Shown piece by piece: positions 25,638 through 34,607 of a stretch of 64,000 nucleotides of DNA. Source of the stretch: Lachnospiraceae bacterium (GTDB lineage: Bacteria > Bacillota > Clostridia > Lachnospirales > Lachnospiraceae); contig JAMPGL010000006.1 of assembly GCA_023663945.1 (NCBI GenBank), positions 40,991 to 104,990 of the forward strand. The letters are read 5' to 3'. Each line of letters starts with the position of its first letter. The stretch's first letter is position 1. The translations under genes were made by a program, and so were the position numbers. The notes beneath the pieces were generated by a model. It was not told where the DNA came from. It saw nothing but the letters and a program-made list of their open reading frames with translations, and ran no database searches.

Positions 25638-25666
25638 TTAATGCCTAAAAAAAGATATACTATAAT
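25638..25666 (+). promoter_or_regulatory. Promoter of the AAA/nuclease gene
   Basis: A perfect -10 TATAAT (25661-25666) sits 17 nt after a weak -35 TTAATG (25638-25643). It lies inside the inverted repeats, so the cassette carries its own promoter. Confidence 0.5.
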
Positions 25667-25695
25667 AAACTCTGAATAAATTGCGGAGGAATATT

Positions 25696-27393
25696 ATGGA
25701 AAAAAAGAATCTCCCTATCGGCATTGAATTTTATAAAAAAATTATTGACGAAGATTACTATTATGTTGATAAGACTCTGATGATAAAAGAACTTTTAGAC
25801 AGACAGAGTTATGTTAGTCTTTTTGCCAGACCGCGGAGATTTGGGAAGACGCTGGCGCTGGACATGGTCAAAACTTTTTTTGAAAAAGAATTGGATGAAC
25901 AGGGGAATGCAATAGATAACAGCCGATTCTTTGAAGGGATGAAGATCATGTCAGCCGGTGAGAAATATATGCAGAACATGGGAAAATATCCGGTGATATT
26001 TCTTTCGTTGAAATCTGCAAAGCAGCCCGACATGGCAACCGCTGTGTGGATGATAAAAAGGCAGATAGCGGATGAGTATTTACGGCACAGATATGTGCTG
26101 GATTCAGAGGTTTTAACGGAATCGGAAAAGGAACTGTTTAAAAAGATAGCCGCATTATCTGATGATAATAAAATATATGCAGACGCAATAGCGTTTCTGT
26201 CAAGATGTCTTTCCAAGCATCACGGGCAGAAGACGATAATACTTATTGATGAATATGATGTGCCGCTTGAAAATGCTTATTTTGCAGGTTTCTATAAAGA
26301 AATGACAGGGTTTATGCGTTCCTTGATGGAATCTTCTCTCAAAACAAATGCAGACTTAAAATTTGCAGTGATAACAGGATGCCTCAGGGTTAGCAAGGAA
26401 AGCATCTTTACAGGGCTTAACAATCTGAATGTGGTTTCGATTATCAGTGACAGTTTTGCAGAATGTTTTGGATTTACGCAGGCGGAAGTGTCTGAGCTGC
26501 TTATATATTATGGGCTGGAAGATAAGACCGGGGAAGTTCGAAAGTGGTACGACGGATATTGTTTTGGAAAGACAGAAGTATATAATCCATGGAGCGTCAC
26601 CGGTTATTTAAATGGCATTGTAGTTGATAAGATTGGTTATCCAAGACCATACTGGGCGAATACTTCATCGAACAGCATTATAAAAGATTTGATTGAAAAT
26701 GCAGGTGATTCTGTTAAAGCAGAATTGGAAGATTTGATGTCGCAAAAGACGATAACAAAGCCCTTGCATGAAGAAATTACTTACGAAGATATATACAATT
26801 CTTCAGACAATTTGTGGAATTTCTTACTTTTTACAGGATATCTTAAGGCGGTTGATAACCATTTTGACGGTATGCAGGCGTACATTACAATGGCAATACC
26901 TAATATGGAAGTGAGATATATCTATGAAAGCCACATTATGGAATGGCTTAAAAGGCGGATTCAGACGGCGAATTTTACGGATCTGTACCGTGCTGTTTTA
27001 AGCGGCAGTGCGAAGGAGGCAGAGTCCGCTATTGGGAATTATTTGAAACGCTGTATCAGTTTTTATGACGAAAAGGAAACATTCTATCACGGATTTATGA
27101 TAGGGATTATGGGAAATATAGCAGAATACAGACTTTTATCAAACCGGGAAACAGGGGACGGAAGGGCGGACATTATTTTAAAGCCGCTTAATGACCGGAG
27201 ACCGGCAATCATCATGGAGTTAAAATATGCAAGTGACGGCAGAAAACTTGAAGAGGGGTGTGATAAAGCACTGCGTCAGATAGAAGAAAATAAATACGCA
27301 GAGGAACTAGCGGAAGATGGATACTCCAATATAATAAAGTATGGAATATGTTTTTACAAAAAAGGCTGCAGGGTGAAATGCGGTAAGAATTAA
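25696..27393 (+). CDS. AAA-ATPase-like / PD-(D/E)XK nuclease-fold protein
   Basis: Start at ATG 25696 (GGAGGA seven nt before); the in-frame TTG at 25681 is rejected. 565 residues. N-terminal AAA-ATPase_like domain (PF09820 type): LPIGIEFYKKIIDEDYYYVD, Walker A RPRRFGKTLALDM (~45-57), Walker B IILIDEYDVPL. C-terminal PD-(D/E)XK part (PF08011 type): GDGRADIILKP then IIMELKYA, with the D...ExK residues intact. Families of this design are present in many near-identical copies in gut bacteria; their role is unknown, with mobile-element, defence and toxin roles all proposed or imaginable. The gene breaks the polysaccharide cluster and is bounded by inverted repeats. Confidence 0.88.
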   Translation: MEKKNLPIGIEFYKKIIDEDYYYVDKTLMIKELLDRQSYVSLFARPRRFGKTLALDMVKTFFEKELDEQGNAIDNSRFFEGMKIMSAGEKYMQNMGKYPVIFLSLKSAKQPDMATAVWMIKRQIADEYLRHRYVLDSEVLTESEKELFKKIAALSDDNKIYADAIAFLSRCLSKHHGQKTIILIDEYDVPLENAYFAGFYKEMTGFMRSLMESSLKTNADLKFAVITGCLRVSKESIFTGLNNLNVVSIISDSFAECFGFTQAEVSELLIYYGLEDKTGEVRKWYDGYCFGKTEVYNPWSVTGYLNGIVVDKIGYPRPYWANTSSNSIIKDLIENAGDSVKAELEDLMSQKTITKPLHEEITYEDIYNSSDNLWNFLLFTGYLKAVDNHFDGMQAYITMAIPNMEVRYIYESHIMEWLKRRIQTANFTDLYRAVLSGSAKEAESAIGNYLKRCISFYDEKETFYHGFMIGIMGNIAEYRLLSNRETGDGRADIILKPLNDRRPAIIMELKYASDGRKLEEGCDKALRQIEENKYAEELAEDGYSNIIKYGICFYKKGCRVKCGKN

Positions 27394-27417
27394 AATATCT
27401 GTCAATGAAGCCGGAAG

Positions 27418-27480
27418 AACTCCTGATGCAAAGTATTCAATTGTCAAAAAGACAGGAATGCTGTGCATTGGGAGTTTTTT
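27418..27480 (+). terminator. Terminator at the right end of the cassette
   Basis: AACTCCTGATGCA (27418-27430) pairs along 13 bases, with two G-U pairs, with TGCATTGGGAGTT (27464-27476), followed by TTTT. The 33-nt loop contains most of the right inverted repeat. Confidence 0.65.
27421..27447 (-). repeat. Right 27-bp inverted repeat
   Basis: On the minus strand begins TTGACAATTGAATACTTTGC and ends ATCAGGA. Its inner end is also part of the terminator stem at 27418-27476. Confidence 0.85.
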
Positions 27481-27546
27481 GTGTAGTAAATTATTAATTT
27501 TTTATGGTTTTGAAGGATAAATGAAACATTTTGAAAAGTGTAAAAA

Positions 27547-28530
27547 ATGGAATCTAAAAAAGAAAAATTAGCTGAAATAGTAAAAAACAAAAGTGTATTA
27601 TTTGTTACAACTAAGAATATCGATTATATTCGAAATACACAAGAAATTGGAATTATTAAAAAATATTCAAAAGAATGTCAATTAATATATTCGTATAAAA
27701 AAAGATATGTAAAAAGAATTATTGAAGTGTGGATTAGATTAGCATTATATAACATGGAGAATATAGATGTTATAGTTATAGGATTTGCTCCGCAGTTTGT
27801 TTTACCATTTTATTATTTTAAAATGCGGAAAAAGACAGTAGTTATAGATTTTTTTATTTCTATATATGATACATTGATATTTGACAGAAAAGTTTTTAAG
27901 GCTGCAGGAGTTATTGCGCGATTAAGTCATTGGATTGATTTTATAACTTTAAAAATGGCAAATCATATTATTGTAGATACAAGAGCGGATGCCCAATATT
28001 TTATAAAAGAATTTAAATGTAATAGAAATAAATTTGAAATTATTTATCTCGAAGCGGATCCTTTGATTTATTATCCGCGAAAACAATGTAAGAGGAGAGA
28101 ATTATCAGATAAATTTGTAGTTTTATATTTTGGCAGCATACTGCCATTGCAAGGGGTTGATATTGTTTTGGAGGCAATTTTTCTGCTTAAAGAGGAAAAA
28201 AATATTTTTTTTCAAATAATTGGTCCTATACCTAAGAATTATAGAAAGCCCATTCAGGAAAATGTGGAATACATACAATGGCTGGAGCAGGGACAGCTTG
28301 CGGAATACATTTCAAATGCTGATTTATGTTTAGCAGGTCATTTTAATAAAGATATTGATAAAGCAAGAAGAACCATACCTGGTAAAGCTTATATTTATGA
28401 AATGATGCAGAAGAAGATGATTTTGGGGGATAATATTGCAAATCATGAGGTTTTTTTTGAAGATGAGAAGCACAGGTTTGTTGAGATGGGGAATGTAGAA
28501 AAACTTAGTCAATTAATTTTGGAAAGGTAA
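27547..28530 (+). CDS. Glycosyltransferase family 4-like protein
   Basis: 327 residues with a GT-B fold. The C-terminal half has FVVLYFGSILPLQGVDIVLE and an EYISNADLCLAGHFNKD.. stretch ending TIPGKAYIYEMMQKKM, as in GT4 enzymes; the usual E-x7-E is replaced by a YIYEMMQKK pattern. The N-terminal half is diverged. Start ATG has no strong ribosome binding site; a 16-codon open frame with a close AAGGA (27521-27571) overlaps it and may act as a leader. First gene of the strongly AT-rich block. Transfers a sugar during repeat-unit assembly; substrate unknown. Confidence 0.75.
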   Translation: MESKKEKLAEIVKNKSVLFVTTKNIDYIRNTQEIGIIKKYSKECQLIYSYKKRYVKRIIEVWIRLALYNMENIDVIVIGFAPQFVLPFYYFKMRKKTVVIDFFISIYDTLIFDRKVFKAAGVIARLSHWIDFITLKMANHIIVDTRADAQYFIKEFKCNRNKFEIIYLEADPLIYYPRKQCKRRELSDKFVVLYFGSILPLQGVDIVLEAIFLLKEEKNIFFQIIGPIPKNYRKPIQENVEYIQWLEQGQLAEYISNADLCLAGHFNKDIDKARRTIPGKAYIYEMMQKKMILGDNIANHEVFFEDEKHRFVEMGNVEKLSQLILER

Positions 28531-28540
28531 GTGTTGATTT

Positions 28541-29533
28541 ATGGATAAATGTTGTACAGATAATGTACCTTTAATTTCAATTGTTGTACCTGTATTTAAT
28601 GTGGAAATGTACGTTGAGAGATGTATTCTAAGTCTGGTATCGCAAAGTTATGAAAAGATAGAAATCATAATAGTAGATGATGGATCAACAGATAGTTCAG
28701 GGAGGATTTGTGAAAAATATAAGGACAGGGATTCGAGAATTAAAGTGATTCATAAGTCTAATGGAGGCCCATCGGATGCCAGAAATATTGGAATGAAATG
28801 TGCACAAGGAGAATACATTGCTTTTGTGGACTCAGATGATTGGGTTGCCGGAGATTATATATCTGAGATGTATAGGAGGATAGTACAAACCAACAGCGAT
28901 ATAGCGATTTGTGGATTTTGGAATACATCAAAGTATAAAGCAGTAAAAAAGAAAAAAGATAAAGAAAGATATAGCGTTTATTTTCAGGAGGAGATAATAA
29001 AACAATTACTTTATCGAAAAATATCAACATCCGTATGGGGAAAGCTATATAAAATTGCTCTATGGAATGACGTACGTTTTCCGTTACAAAAGACATATGA
29101 AGAGATTGAACCGATTTATTTTATTCTTAGTAAATGTCAAAAAATTGTTTATATGGATAAAAGATTATACTACTATTTTTTCCGTGGCAGCAGCATTGTA
29201 AATCAAAAATTTTCAATAAACAAAATGGATTATATAGAAAATTGTAAGAGTCTGCTCATGCATGTCAGAATAGATTACCCACAATTTGAAAATGCCGCAA
29301 TTTCACGACTGATGTGGGCGGATGTGCATGTGCTGGTACATATGGATGAACCAAAGGAGTATTTGAATGAATATCAAATAATAATGAATGATATAAAGCA
29401 ATATAGAGATATTGTATTAAAGGATAAGGAAAACAGATTAGAAACACGGATAGCAGCAGCTCTCACATATTTAGGATATGGCATATTAAAAATGATTTTC
29501 AAACTGAAACAAATATTTTCCGGAATGTTATGA
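28541..29533 (+). CDS. GT2 family glycosyltransferase
   Basis: 330 residues. Classical GT-A family 2 motifs: ISIVVPVFNVEMYVERCI, IIIVDDGSTDSSG, SNGGPSDARNIGM and the DxD in AFVDSDDW (97-100). Cytoplasmic, no clear membrane helix except a weak hydrophobic C-terminus. Adds one sugar of the surface glycan repeat; acceptor unknown. Ten nt after the GT4 gene. Confidence 0.9.
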   Translation: MDKCCTDNVPLISIVVPVFNVEMYVERCILSLVSQSYEKIEIIIVDDGSTDSSGRICEKYKDRDSRIKVIHKSNGGPSDARNIGMKCAQGEYIAFVDSDDWVAGDYISEMYRRIVQTNSDIAICGFWNTSKYKAVKKKKDKERYSVYFQEEIIKQLLYRKISTSVWGKLYKIALWNDVRFPLQKTYEEIEPIYFILSKCQKIVYMDKRLYYYFFRGSSIVNQKFSINKMDYIENCKSLLMHVRIDYPQFENAAISRLMWADVHVLVHMDEPKEYLNEYQIIMNDIKQYRDIVLKDKENRLETRIAAALTYLGYGILKMIFKLKQIFSGML

Positions 29534-29563
29534 GAAACTTTGATAGAGGGGGTATTAAATGTA

Positions 29564-30571
29564 ATGGAGGAACCTGTTATTGATGCAGTAATTTTGTGGG
29601 TTGATGGGAATGATCCGGAATGGATAAAGGAAAGAAATAAGTATCAGCCAGATATGGAACAAGAAGGCGGAAAATCACGATATAGAGACTGGGGGATTCT
29701 TAAATATTTATTGCGGAGCATTTGTAAATACGCTTCATGGATTCATACGGTTCATTTGGTGACGTGTGGACAAAAACCAGAATGGATAAATTTGGAATGT
29801 GAGAAACTCCATTTGGTTAAACATGCCGATTTTATTCCCCCAAAGTATCTTCCTACATTTAGTTCACGGTCAATAGATCTTAATCTTCATAGAATTGATG
29901 GATTGGCGGAGCACTTTATATATTTTAATGATGACATGCTTTTAACCAATTATGTAAAGCCATCAGATTTTTTTGTGAATGGTCTTCCCTGCGATATGTT
30001 TAGCGAAAGACCGATTTGTTATAGTGGAAATGTATTTGCACATAATTTATTAAACGATATAGAAGCTTTATCTCAATGCTATGACAGAAAAAATGTTTTA
30101 AAGAAAAATAGAAATAAAATATTGAATATAAAATATGGAAAATTCTTTTTTTATAACCTGATATGGTATTTTTTCCCTTACAAAAAGTTCTCGGGACTAT
30201 ATATATGCCACCTCCCGTTAAGTTATAGAAAAAGTACTTGGGAAAAATTATGGAGGTTGTTTCCTAAGCAAATGGAAGAAACCATTTCAAATAAATTTCG
30301 AACGATAACAGATTTAAATCAATTTATTTTTGTTTTTGATGCATTGTTATCTGGAGATTTTTATCCTACTAATATGGATAAGCAAGGTAGATATTTTAAT
30401 ATTGTAGATGATAGTAATATCCATATTATTTGTGATTCTATTATACAAAATAAGTATAAAAGAATATGTATCAATGATAATTGCGGACAAGAGGTTTATG
30501 AGAAGGGAAAAAGTGAAATAGTGGAGGCTTTAAATATAATTTTGCCGGAAAAATGTATATTTGAAAGGTAA
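29564..30571 (+). CDS. Stealth-family sugar-phosphate transferase
   Basis: The start is ATG 29564 (GAGGGGG about 12 nt upstream); the in-frame TTG 29540 is less likely. 335 residues. Conserved region 1 is IDAVILWVDGNDPEW (~6-20), region 2 spans SSRSIDLNLHRIDGLAEHFI and then YFNDDML (~100-126), region 3 includes LSYRKSTWEKLWRLFP (~225-240). These are the hallmarks of Stealth proteins (CpsY, SacB, GlcNAc-1-phosphotransferase), which move a hexose-1-phosphate onto a sugar. The repeat unit therefore probably contains a phosphodiester-linked sugar. Such linkages are known in capsules and in host-like glycans. Confidence 0.9.
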   Translation: MEEPVIDAVILWVDGNDPEWIKERNKYQPDMEQEGGKSRYRDWGILKYLLRSICKYASWIHTVHLVTCGQKPEWINLECEKLHLVKHADFIPPKYLPTFSSRSIDLNLHRIDGLAEHFIYFNDDMLLTNYVKPSDFFVNGLPCDMFSERPICYSGNVFAHNLLNDIEALSQCYDRKNVLKKNRNKILNIKYGKFFFYNLIWYFFPYKKFSGLYICHLPLSYRKSTWEKLWRLFPKQMEETISNKFRTITDLNQFIFVFDALLSGDFYPTNMDKQGRYFNIVDDSNIHIICDSIIQNKYKRICINDNCGQEVYEKGKSEIVEALNIILPEKCIFER

Positions 30572-30576
30572 TAAGA

Positions 30577-32376
30577 ATGGACAAGCTGAAAAAAGGAAAA
30601 AAGGAACCAGTATTATTATTAATAATTTTTCTCATATGTTTTATTCCAAGAATGTTATTGGGGCATATCCTTATACCATATGCAGTATATGATGAAGGAC
30701 CTGTTTTGGCGACGGCTGCCTATATTGCAGGAAAGGATTGGTTAAGTGTAGCATCAATAAGCGCATATTATGGATTTGGATATTATGGATTATTTGCACC
30801 GCTTTTTAAAGTGACGAATAATCCTTATACTATATATTTCATTATTGTTGAAATAAATGCATTTATACAAGCTTTTTATGGAGTTATTGCGTTCGTAATT
30901 ATGCGAAAATTTTTAAAAGTAGATAATACTTTAGCAGTAATTGTTTTTTCTTGTATCTGTAGTTATCTGACCACGGTAAGACCTGTTATATATAATGAAA
31001 TACCTTTAGTTTTGTTAAATTGGATTATTGCGCTTGTGTTGTGCTTTTTGATTAAAAACAGAGCAAATGTGAAGAAAAAAATATTAGGAACGGTCTTGTT
31101 ATTTGCAGCGATTTCATATACGCTTACAATTCACACGCGTTCAATTATTTTGCTGTTTGCATTGTTTATTGTTGTTGTGTTATACAGATTATTTTGTAAA
31201 GAATGGATGATTTCGCTGAAAGTTATTCCGTTTGGCGTATTTTTTATTATAGCGGCAAAATATTTGGTAAAGCTGGTTCAAAATATAGTGTGGAATGCAG
31301 ATGAGCGGGTAAGTATTGCGAATACAACAATTAATTTGAACGTGGATAAATTAAATTTATTTGATTTAACTACATGGAAAGGTTTTTTCTTAGTTTTGAT
31401 AGGGCAGATAACTACTATTAATTTATTTAGCGGCGGGCTGTTTATTATGTCGCTTTATGTTCTCATAAAATATGGTATTGTCACTTATAGAAAAATGATA
31501 GATGGGGAAAATAACAGATTTTATATGGTATTGTCACTTTTTTTTCTCTTATGCTGTGGTGGAATGATAGCCGGGCAGGCAATGAGTTGGATGTACTCAA
31601 TATATCCCAGTCTTGTTATGGGTGAAAGGGGTAATGTTTATGGATATAAAGCATTTAGTTATGTAAGATATATGGGAGCTTTTATAGGTCCGTTTATACT
31701 TTGTGCTTTAGTAATTGTACAAAAAACCAAGTTTTTTATAAATAGAACTGATGTACTAAAAATTACAATTTGTAATTTGACTGTTTTATTAGTATGGAAA
31801 GAATGTGTTCTGCCGCTTTTGGAGGATAATCCATATGCTTTGGAGGCATATGCCCCCTTTTGCTTTCGGAAAGCACATGACGCGATAAGTATTAAACAAT
31901 ATGAAGCTGCCCTGCCGTGGTATCTGATTATATGTTTTTTTATAATATGCAGCTGCTTTACTAAAAATTTTAAAATATATTATGGTTTTGTTCTTTGTTT
32001 ATTGATATTTCAGTTATCCTATATGGCTGAGTACAATGATTCATACTATGGAGAAGAACGTTCCCGCATAGCAGCAATGTGTTATGACTTTTTGGGGAAT
32101 TTAGCTGATAATTGCGTGGTGCCTCAAGTTATTTATGCATATAACACAGATATGCAGCGGCTACAGTTCTATTTAAATGATTATCAAGTCAAACCATTTA
32201 TTCCAGAGGACATTTCTGAGGACACAATTTTAATTTATCAGGGAAAAATAAATGAGTCATCAGAGATTGATTTAAAAGAATGGAGTTATATATTACTTGG
32301 TAATAATGTGTATTTTCTTTTTCAGCAAGAAGAATACATAGATGTACTTTCTTCATTAGGATATGAAGTATTATAG
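30577..32376 (+). CDS. Polytopic GT39-like membrane protein, second copy
   Basis: 599 residues, about eleven helices, soluble C-terminal tail. The first outside loop carries AVYDEGPVLATAAYIAGKDW followed by a YYGFGYYGLFAPLF helix, matching the layout of 22724-24541 (YPDEFGYWASAAELAGYDWS, then YSFGYSLILFPVLLL). GT-C class inferred from the acidic DE pair and topology. Probably uses a polyprenyl-phosphate sugar to decorate the glycan outside the cell. Confidence 0.65.
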   Translation: MDKLKKGKKEPVLLLIIFLICFIPRMLLGHILIPYAVYDEGPVLATAAYIAGKDWLSVASISAYYGFGYYGLFAPLFKVTNNPYTIYFIIVEINAFIQAFYGVIAFVIMRKFLKVDNTLAVIVFSCICSYLTTVRPVIYNEIPLVLLNWIIALVLCFLIKNRANVKKKILGTVLLFAAISYTLTIHTRSIILLFALFIVVVLYRLFCKEWMISLKVIPFGVFFIIAAKYLVKLVQNIVWNADERVSIANTTINLNVDKLNLFDLTTWKGFFLVLIGQITTINLFSGGLFIMSLYVLIKYGIVTYRKMIDGENNRFYMVLSLFFLLCCGGMIAGQAMSWMYSIYPSLVMGERGNVYGYKAFSYVRYMGAFIGPFILCALVIVQKTKFFINRTDVLKITICNLTVLLVWKECVLPLLEDNPYALEAYAPFCFRKAHDAISIKQYEAALPWYLIICFFIICSCFTKNFKIYYGFVLCLLIFQLSYMAEYNDSYYGEERSRIAAMCYDFLGNLADNCVVPQVIYAYNTDMQRLQFYLNDYQVKPFIPEDISEDTILIYQGKINESSEIDLKEWSYILLGNNVYFLFQQEEYIDVLSSLGYEVL

Positions 32377-32398
32377 TTTGCAGGGAGAAGAGAGCGTC

Positions 32399-33541
32399 AT
32401 GATAAATGATTCAATAAACGTATTGCAAATAAATGCTGAGAATTTTGGAGCAGGCGGGGTATCTGTGATTATTTGGCGGTTAATGGAACAGTTGAAAAAT
32501 AGTAATGTGCATATGAGTTTTGTTTCACAACGTACAAATATAGATGAAAGGTATTTGAAGGCAGTCGAAGCACAGGGAGGAAAAGTGGTATACATACGTT
32601 CCTCCTCTAATATAATTTTTAGATATTTTGACAGATATAGAAAATGTTTTGCAGTATTGAAGAATGGCGATTTTGATATTATACACATTAATGGAAATGA
32701 ATCGTTTGGCATAATTTCGTATGTTTTAGCAGCTAAAAAAAAACATAATTGTAAAATAGTTGTACATGCACATAGTACAAGATTTATGAAAGAAGAGCAT
32801 ATATGGATTAAAAGAATTTTTAAATTTGTATGTCAGCCATTATTAATAAAAAATGCGGACTGCCTTTTGGCTTGTTCTACAGAAGCTGCAAAATTTATGT
32901 ATGGCAGTAAGGCATATAAAGCAACTATAGTAAAAAATGGACTGGATCCTCAAAAATACAGTTATGATAAAACAATGCGAAAAATAATTAGAGATGAATA
33001 TGAAGCAGATCGTAAAATAATCATTGGTCATATAGGACGATTTGTATATGCAAAGAATCACGAATTTATTATAAATGTGTTTGAACACGTGAAAAAAATT
33101 CATCCTGATAGTGAATTATGGCTTATAGGAGAAAAAGATGGGAATGGTTATGAGGCTGTATATAGTCAGGTCAAGGATATGGGGTTGCTAGATAGTGTTA
33201 AGTTTGTTGGAAATACGGAACAAATTAAGGAGTATTTGTCAGCTATGGATGTCTTGCTTTTTCCGAGCAGATTTGAAGGTCTGCCATTGGTGTTGGTTGA
33301 AGCGCAGGTAAACGGTCTTTCCGTTGTATGTTCAGACGCTATAACAGACGAAGCCATTTTTTCAGACGGTGTAAAAAAATTATCATTGAACGAACCTTTA
33401 AAGGTATGGGCTGAAAATGTGATTTCATCTGGGAAAAAAGAAAGACAGGATATACCGTATCAAAAAATCATGATAGGCAGATTTGATATATCGCATATTG
33501 CAAGAACGGTTTTAGAAGAATACAGAAAGTTATTAAAGTAA
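32399..33541 (+). CDS. Glycosyltransferase family 4 (EpsF-like)
   Basis: Start chosen at ATG 32399, preceded by GGGAGAAGAGAG; an earlier in-frame ATG at 32363 overlaps the previous gene. 380 residues. N-terminal VLQINAENFGAGGVSVIIWR (glycine-rich acceptor loop), C-terminal IIIGHIGRFVYAKNHEFIIN and the donor-binding E-x7-E in PSRFEGLPLVLVEAQ. This is close to the EpsF group of GT4 enzymes. Cytoplasmic; retaining transfer from a nucleotide sugar is expected. Confidence 0.88.
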   Translation: MINDSINVLQINAENFGAGGVSVIIWRLMEQLKNSNVHMSFVSQRTNIDERYLKAVEAQGGKVVYIRSSSNIIFRYFDRYRKCFAVLKNGDFDIIHINGNESFGIISYVLAAKKKHNCKIVVHAHSTRFMKEEHIWIKRIFKFVCQPLLIKNADCLLACSTEAAKFMYGSKAYKATIVKNGLDPQKYSYDKTMRKIIRDEYEADRKIIIGHIGRFVYAKNHEFIINVFEHVKKIHPDSELWLIGEKDGNGYEAVYSQVKDMGLLDSVKFVGNTEQIKEYLSAMDVLLFPSRFEGLPLVLVEAQVNGLSVVCSDAITDEAIFSDGVKKLSLNEPLKVWAENVISSGKKERQDIPYQKIMIGRFDISHIARTVLEEYRKLLK

Positions 33542-33556
33542 TGCATATTTTTATAG

Positions 33557-33712
33557 AGGCTCTCGAAATCTTGGTTCAGGATCGGAATAGCGGTCTCCAT
33601 GACGGAAACGATTTTAGAAGGGCAGGATACCGGAAAAGTTAGGAGATTTATAAAAGGAGTCTTGAAGCCGTATAAAATAAGGCATAGATATTCCGAGGGT
33701 CTATGTTGCTGA
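33557..33712 (+). pseudogene. Possible 3' remnant of an older gene
   Basis: Between two AT-rich genes lies a ~150-nt stretch of visibly higher GC. One frame stays open from 33557 to the TGA at 33710-33712 and reads like protein (GIAVSMTETILEGQDTGKV, then IKGVLKPYKIRHR). It has an internal ATG at 33599 but no ribosome binding site. A second, 33-codon frame starts at 33541. I recognise no family. A scar left by gene replacement is plausible; chance is not excluded. Confidence 0.25.
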
Positions 33713-33728
33713 TTTGGAGCGAAAAATA

Positions 33729-34607
33729 ATGAAAAAAATTTCTTTTAAGCAGATACAATATCATGTTGCGTACAAACAAAAAAGAGAAAAACAGTATTTT
33801 GTTATAAAGAATAATGTTAATTCCTGGTGTGCAGATCCATTTTTATTTCAATATAAAGAAGATACATATATTTTTGCTGAAATGTGGATCAACATTAAAA
33901 GGAAAGGAGTTATTGCCTTTTCAAAGTGGGATGGAAAAAAATTTACAAAATGGGTTCCTGTTATCGAGGAAAGTTATCATCTGTCATATCCCAATATTTT
34001 TATGATTAATGAAGAGATATTCATATGTCCGGAAAGCAGTCAGGTACAGGAAATATATTTATATAAAGCGGTGGATTTCCCTTATATCTGGGAAAAACAA
34101 AATAGTATTCTTAGTAATGATAAGTATGTGGATACAACATTTTTTGGCTATGAAAACAATATATATGGTTTTACTTATAGGTTGTTAGAGGATAAAAGAA
34201 ATAAAAATGGACAATTATTACTTTTTAAGGTTGAAAATGGGAAAGCAGTATTTTTAGAAGATAATCCGGTTTCGGAAGATGACAGCGTTGCCAGACCGGG
34301 AGGAAAGTGCATTGAACGGGATAATATGAAAATCAGGATATCTCAAGACTGTAATGGAGCATATGGAAAAGGGTTAGTATTTAGTGAAATGAGTTTTAAC
34401 GGAGAAAAATATGAAGAGAGGATTTTAAGAAAAGTTTATCCAAAAGAAATTGACTATAATAAGAATTATAACTTAATTGGGATACATACATATAATGAAT
34501 TAGATGAGTTTCAGGTTATTGATTTAAGAAGTAAAGACTTATCAGTTGATTTAATTATGTGGAAAATAGTAAATAAAATAAGAAAAATTGTAGGGAAAAT
34601 AGAATGA
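33729..34607 (+). CDS. Beta-propeller protein of GINT1-N / GH43-like superfamily
   Basis: The start is ATG 33729 with GGAG nine nt upstream; TTG 33714 rejected. 292 residues. The motifs NSWCADPFLFQYKEDTYIFA, GVIAFSKWDGKKF, HLSYPNIFMINEEIFICPES and SEDDSVARPGGKCI recur in blades. This ADPFLF/YIFAE pattern is that of the N-terminal five-bladed propeller found in glucosamine inositolphosphorylceramide transferase-like proteins and next to sugar-modifying enzymes in bacterial glycan clusters. Catalysis is unproven. It overlaps the pyruvyl transferase gene by four bases. Confidence 0.7.
   Translation: MKKISFKQIQYHVAYKQKREKQYFVIKNNVNSWCADPFLFQYKEDTYIFAEMWINIKRKGVIAFSKWDGKKFTKWVPVIEESYHLSYPNIFMINEEIFICPESSQVQEIYLYKAVDFPYIWEKQNSILSNDKYVDTTFFGYENNIYGFTYRLLEDKRNKNGQLLLFKVENGKAVFLEDNPVSEDDSVARPGGKCIERDNMKIRISQDCNGAYGKGLVFSEMSFNGEKYEERILRKVYPKEIDYNKNYNLIGIHTYNELDEFQVIDLRSKDLSVDLIMWKIVNKIRKIVGKIE

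Larger units (their letters stand above)
25601..27447. mobile_element. Inverted-repeat-bounded cassette carrying an AAA-ATPase/nuclease gene
   Basis: The segment of 1847 bp is bounded by a 27-bp inverted repeat (25601-27627 end of left copy is 25627; right copy 27421-27447) matching at 25 of 27 positions. It holds exactly one gene with its own promoter. The left end lies 16 nt after the GT2 stop. No target-site duplication is evident, and no transposase is present, so it would be a non-autonomous or unusual element. Could also be a regulatory repeat pair. Confidence 0.5.
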
